Source of the DNA: Neoechinorhynchus agilis
Lineage: Eukaryota; Acanthocephala
Assembly: GCA_051530055.1 (NCBI GenBank)
Contig: CM121342.1
Coordinates: 14,074,001 to 14,138,000 of the forward strand
Reading direction: 5' to 3'
DNA length: 64,000 nucleotides
A program made the translations under genes and the position numbers. Position 1 is the stretch's first letter. Each line of letters starts with the position of its first letter. Shown one piece after another: positions 59,641-64,000 of this stretch. A model generated the notes under the pieces. The model did no database searches, had not been told where the DNA came from, and was given only the letters and a program-made list of their open reading frames with translations.

Positions 59641-62600
59641 AAATCCGGGTTTGGAAAAACTAAAAAAAAGCATCTTTTTTCCAAAGATAATAATCTAAGA
59701 ATTCATTGTTTATACCTGTGCGTTCGGCGTAAGTAGTGCGATGTTGCAAATCGAAACTTTGAACACATTTCAGGTAGATTTCTGCAATTTTTCCATTCAT
59801 GTCGACTAATGCGTTCCGCTTTGATCGGATAATTCTAACATATTAGAATGTCAAATGATACCTACGCGACCGCTTATAAGCTAAATGAAGTTGAATAAAC
59901 ATTAGTTTGTCAAATTTAATTAAATGCTTAAAGGGAAGATTATATTAATTGATATAATATGCCACTACTTTTTCTATAATTTTAATTGTTGAGCTAATAT
60001 TGAAGCTTTTCTGCAGATTTCACTCATTAAAAGTTAACATTAAGAGCGGTTATAATTATATTTATATTTTTTCCATGTCAAAACAGACCGAAGACTTGAA
60101 AATTTAGTTTATTTTTTAGAGAGCTTTATAAAGCGTTTCAAAACAAACATGGAGAATAAGCGACAAGTAATATCTTTCTTTAAAAATGATGTAATCATAT
60201 TTAATTAAAACAATAAATGTACGGTATGGACAATGGTTTTACTTGCAAACTTGGATTAATCAATCAAGCCATAATGATAGCGATTCTTGTGAAAATAGCA
60301 GCATTTGCTAAAGCTAAGATTGCCATTAATAAAATGTATCTTTCAGAGCACGTTGCTTCGTTTCTGGTCCACCAAAACCTATTTTATCTTAGCACGACCG
60401 GGCGCTGTTGACGGTAATCGCTAAGGTACTCGTGTTTCTGTTTGGTTTGAGATTTATTATACGACGTGATACCTAGTTTTAATGCCACTCGTGAACAGAC
60501 GAGCTTGCAATTTGCCCTTTCTATGCCACGCTCGCTTACGAGATTTTCCTTCAGATAAATTATATGCGAGACTGTAAAAGATTGATTTGTAGCATTTTAT
60601 GAGGATATTCGTGCATATGCTGCCTGTTGAAATTAATCTATTAATATAGATGTGTGGCCTATTATCACACGGCTGTTAATTTTTGGGCACACAGCCCACC
60701 GACCTGGTTCAGAGTAGTAATTCAATTACTCAACGCACTGAACCATCCGGTACGAGTTTGTACATTACTCCGGATCCCCAGATACTTTCAGGAGGCGGGA
60801 CTCATCAATGTTCTATGAATGGAGATAGAAGCTAACCTTAAAATTTAAACAGTATTTCAGGTTGTTAATTTCCGGAACAATTTTATTTTTATCCTATATT
60901 TAGATCCAGATCACGATTTGAAAAGGTTTAAAGAAATATCAGGATTAGCATTAGCCTTGTTTATTTGGTAGCCATCAATCACCCATCGATGTTAGTCTTA
61001 GACAAACAGTTAAAATACTAATTATCTAAAACGACAGTATCCTTTCCTTAGGTACAATTCATCTAGCATCTACTATGACAACGCTGTTTTTCTCGATAAA
61101 TGGTTAATGATTAAACAATGGCTGAATTCCTATTCTCAGACAGCGATCTTCCAACCGAGAAGTCTACGCCAGCGTTCTCAATGTAATTTATTCCATCATG
61201 TGCCATTTCTGAACTTAAAAGGTTGAAATATTTTGTTTGATGCTATTCATCGAATGGTGCAAAAGATTAACACAACGCAACACACAATGGAAGTTTAAAG
61301 ATTTCGTCAAGTTTTAAGAAGTAAAGTTATTGGCTGAGCATCATCTGTATGAATGCGTGAAACTGTCAGTTTGATCAGGATGCAAAGAAATTTTGATAAA
61401 AACGAAGAAATCTTTTTAACTCATTAAATTCCTAAGCATTCACGAATCTCGATTTCAAATTAATGCCATTATTTGAGAATCACGCCCTTCTATATCCTTA
61501 AATCAACCCAACGACTTTCAAAACGGCCACACTCGGATCACTGACTATCTGTAACCATCCTAAAGGAATTTTAGTGTATCTATCAATCATATGGAATTCG
61601 TAGATCATGTTTAATAATAAAACAAAATCGTACTGTTAGAAATTTTGCCATTGAACCTTTTTGTGCTAAACAGCACCGGATAACTAATCACCATCGCCAC
61701 ATTCAGTCCGAATAAAGAAGATTGCTTGCGGGCATTGCAGGCTAATAAAATTGAAGCAAGTGATATTTTATCGTTTTGGATCAACCATTTGCTTCCTGTG
61801 ACATTTACTTTTACGCCCAGCTGAACTCGTGTGTCGTAGGGTTCAAAGTTCAATGTGCTTACAACAACACCGCGGAATCGATTTTTGAGCTCACATTAAA
61901 AACCGTATTTAAATGATACAAAAAGATCAGTGTTTAAGAGAACACGAATGTAAATCGATTCGACATATAAAAGGTGTTGAAGCGTGACGAATCGTGATAT
62001 ATATTGCTAATATTCATTGACCTTTTCGCTATTGTAGACGATATTCGAAGGCGTTGTGAACGGTTTGTTGCAGCGATAGTAGATATCTTTGCATAATCAT
62101 CCGAAAGTTGGTCTTTTCTGTATCGCCTTCTTCGTATTACGCGTCTCCCGCTGCACCCGGTCTATCTAACATTTCTTTATGGAGAGTAGCATTTCGTTGG
62201 ATCGAAGAAGCACTGCTTTCAGCCTATGTCGACAGTTGCAATAACTTCTACTAGTGCTTCGACTCTGCTGCGGCTTCCATGTACATTGCCGCATTCTGCA
62301 AACTCGCGTAAGACGAAGGACTGTTGCTTTTCAAATAATCTGATGGTACCCTCAGATTAATTTCATTTATAAGTGTGTACTCTATAGGAATTGAACATTT
62401 TATTATGAGGATTTTTTTATTATCATGCTGAGTGCAATTAAGCTTGAATTTTTGAACTGTACTCGACTCTTACTACGCGTCTTAAAATCAGCTGAATTTG
62501 ATTGCTTTAGACTTGTTTAAAATTGCCATATTCGAGCACCGATAACGTATCGTTCATTATTGTTACTACTAGTTGATCTATTCATATTTTACCACACATA

Positions 62601-62694
62601 ATAATTATATAGAACGCGTCTTTGATCTCTTGATTTGAAAATGTCCTTAACGTTCATTTTGCAGGCACAGAATTGCGTACAACCAGAATTATTG
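59641..62694. other. AT-rich gene-poor region
   Basis: About 3 kb. It contains repeat H copy 2 (60736-60812) and a single end-motif copy near 60651. A plus-strand frame of 64 codons at 60217-60411 has no family motif. No gene, tRNA or other element was recognised. Confidence 0.45.
60736..60812 (+). repeat. Dispersed repeat H, copy 2
   Basis: Matches 57295-57382 in order and spacing: GAACCATCCGG, TTTGTACATTACTCCGGAT, CAGATACTTTC and AGGAGGCGGGACTCATCAAT. Confidence 0.6.
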
Positions 62695-62792
62695 AATGGG
62701 GTTTGAACATAATCCCCCGCTTAAAGACTCCTCCATTATTATGAAATATTTCGAAAGAGGAAACATCTCATCAGTCAATATTTACCATCCCG
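62695..62792 (+). repeat. Dispersed repeat G, copy 3
   Basis: Contains GAACATAATCCCCCG, ATGAAATATTTCGAAAGAGG and AAACATCTCATCAGTCA, the same order as the copies at 29846 and 49075. Confidence 0.65.
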
Positions 62793-64000
62793 AAAAATCT
62801 TCTTGATATGATCAATCAGAATAATGTGTTTTAATCCGGCCAACAAAATTTATCTTAGACGAACATATTATCAATGCATAGAATGTGGAACAAATCATAC
62901 GTGAACCTCTGCTCGTGTTAAAGAGAAGTCGACGAACCAGCGGATTGATAGTTTTACAATTAATTCTGACTGTGCTTTTGAGAAGCAAACCAACAATTTT
63001 CTGAAGTCAGTGATTATATTCTTCTTCTTTCTAGATAGGAAATTTATTATTTTATTGATAAGTAAAACTAAAACAAATCATGCAGTTATTGGACCTTCTA
63101 CTTTTGACCATTGTTGGTTGCAAATTTCAGAATTATGTCGGATTTTTCAAGTCTGTGTGCGTCCTTAAATTTCAAGTGTTAAGCAAGATTGAATTTTCAC
63201 CCATTACGCATCTCTACACAGTTTTGTGTGAGCATTGGATGTTTTCGCGATCTTTGAAGACAAAAAACACTTATTTTTGTAAGAGCGACATTTCAACAAC
63301 GTCTTTAGAACACCTCTCATTCTGAACAATTTAAAGCCATCCATCTCCAATGCCATACACAATTTAATTAAACTTATTGTTTGAAATGCTAGGTAATTAG
63401 AATTATTGTTTCGAACCTTTGCATCTACATTTTGTCAGGTAGTTATTAAATTAAGAGCTTGAATCAAGCCACGTACTCTAACTTTGTATGCTTCATAAGC
63501 CAACAAAGCGGAACTTCTACACGCACGTACCTTCACATTTGCTCATTCCACACCTCATATAAACTTTTCTTTGTTGCATGAATAATCGTGATTTTAAGCT
63601 TTTGCTTAAACTGACTTATAGAACCGACGCCTAACTCTCACAGTTTCTCCTACGGTCCATTTTTGCTGTTTTTAAAATAACTTACACGAATGTGTTTGTT
63701 GGGATTAATTCGAGTTTGTGTACCTCAAATTTCTTTTATTTATATATATATTATTCGATGAGAAATATTAAAGTGCTTAAGAATTCTCGGATCGAGCGGG
63801 CATTGAAGTCAATTTTTCATGCAACTTTGTCTTGGCGATCTCGTCAATCATATATTCCACAGAACTTTAAATTTGATGAAAGCAAACACCACAAATTCTA
63901 AACATACATTGAACTGTGAAGAAAACCCACTCTTTAATAGTTTTATCTTGTTCGTAAACTTCGTTCTTTGTTTTAAATAACCTGAGGTGACATGGTTATC
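62793..64000. other. AT-rich tail of the window, no gene supported
   Basis: About 1.2 kb. Short plus-strand frames at 63080-63325 and 63692-63901 have no recognisable motif or splice context. Confidence 0.4.

Noticed and set aside
60217-60411. Plus-strand 64-codon ORF
   Set aside because: Short, in AT-rich sequence, with no recognisable motif; similar chance frames are frequent here.
63692-63901. Plus-strand 69-codon ORF with a basic C-terminal half
   Set aside because: No family, no upstream exon or splice signals that I could support.

Overview
The window looks like animal nuclear DNA, most likely from a nematode. Four multi-exon genes (kinesin, patatin-like lipase, calumenin-type EF-hand protein, REV1) have introns of only about 41-61 bp, nearly all GT-AG. 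Mini-introns of that size are typical of Trichuris/Trichinella-type nematodes, but this placement is inference. The species is not identifiable from what I can see.

Region 1 (about 297-25,082) is one tandem satellite array of roughly 115 units, each about 216 bp (often 212 bp). Both edges lie inside the window, and the units are more divergent at both ends. Inside the array, variant units recur in a fixed order (a higher-order repeat), blocks of several units have been copied to distant places, one block of about 750 bp is inverted, and one short-unit variant recurs three times. Most units keep a 63-codon ORF on the + strand and a 66-codon ORF on the - strand. I read these as by-products of homogenisation unless codon tests say otherwise.

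Region 2 (25,083-34,227) is a compact gene cluster: a 550-residue kinesin-2-like motor (+), a small unknown ORF (+), ribosomal protein eS17 (-), a Wntless homologue (-) and an ATGL-like patatin phospholipase (+). The last two are divergently arranged around about 0.75 kb. A pogo/Tigger-type MITE and copies of another dispersed repeat sit between eS17 and Wntless.

Region 3 (34,600-44,620) is mostly fossils: two pieces of Ty3/Gypsy-type elements in opposite orientation, a decayed gene with a 117-bp coding repeat (Gln/Pro/Met-rich), a decayed LINE, and Penelope-like reverse transcriptase sequence.

Region 4 (45,102-53,953) holds an ER calcium-binding CREC protein ending in HDEL (-), a fold-back repeat, a reverse-oriented fragment of the 5' part of 18S rRNA, a GIY-YIG fragment of a Penelope-like element, an unknown 233-codon ORF (-), and a compact REV1 translesion polymerase gene (-). 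The first exon of REV1 lies in a tandem duplication with a 136-bp period.

Region 5 (53,957-64,000) is AT-rich and gene-poor. It contains two LINE 3' fragments, a Helitron helicase remnant, two strong fold-back repeats and several small dispersed repeats, with no gene that I can support.

The intact genes do not form a pathway. They are ordinary housekeeping or developmental genes: ciliary/axonal transport, Wnt secretion, lipid hydrolysis, ER calcium binding, DNA damage tolerance and translation. They sit beside a large satellite block and old transposons.
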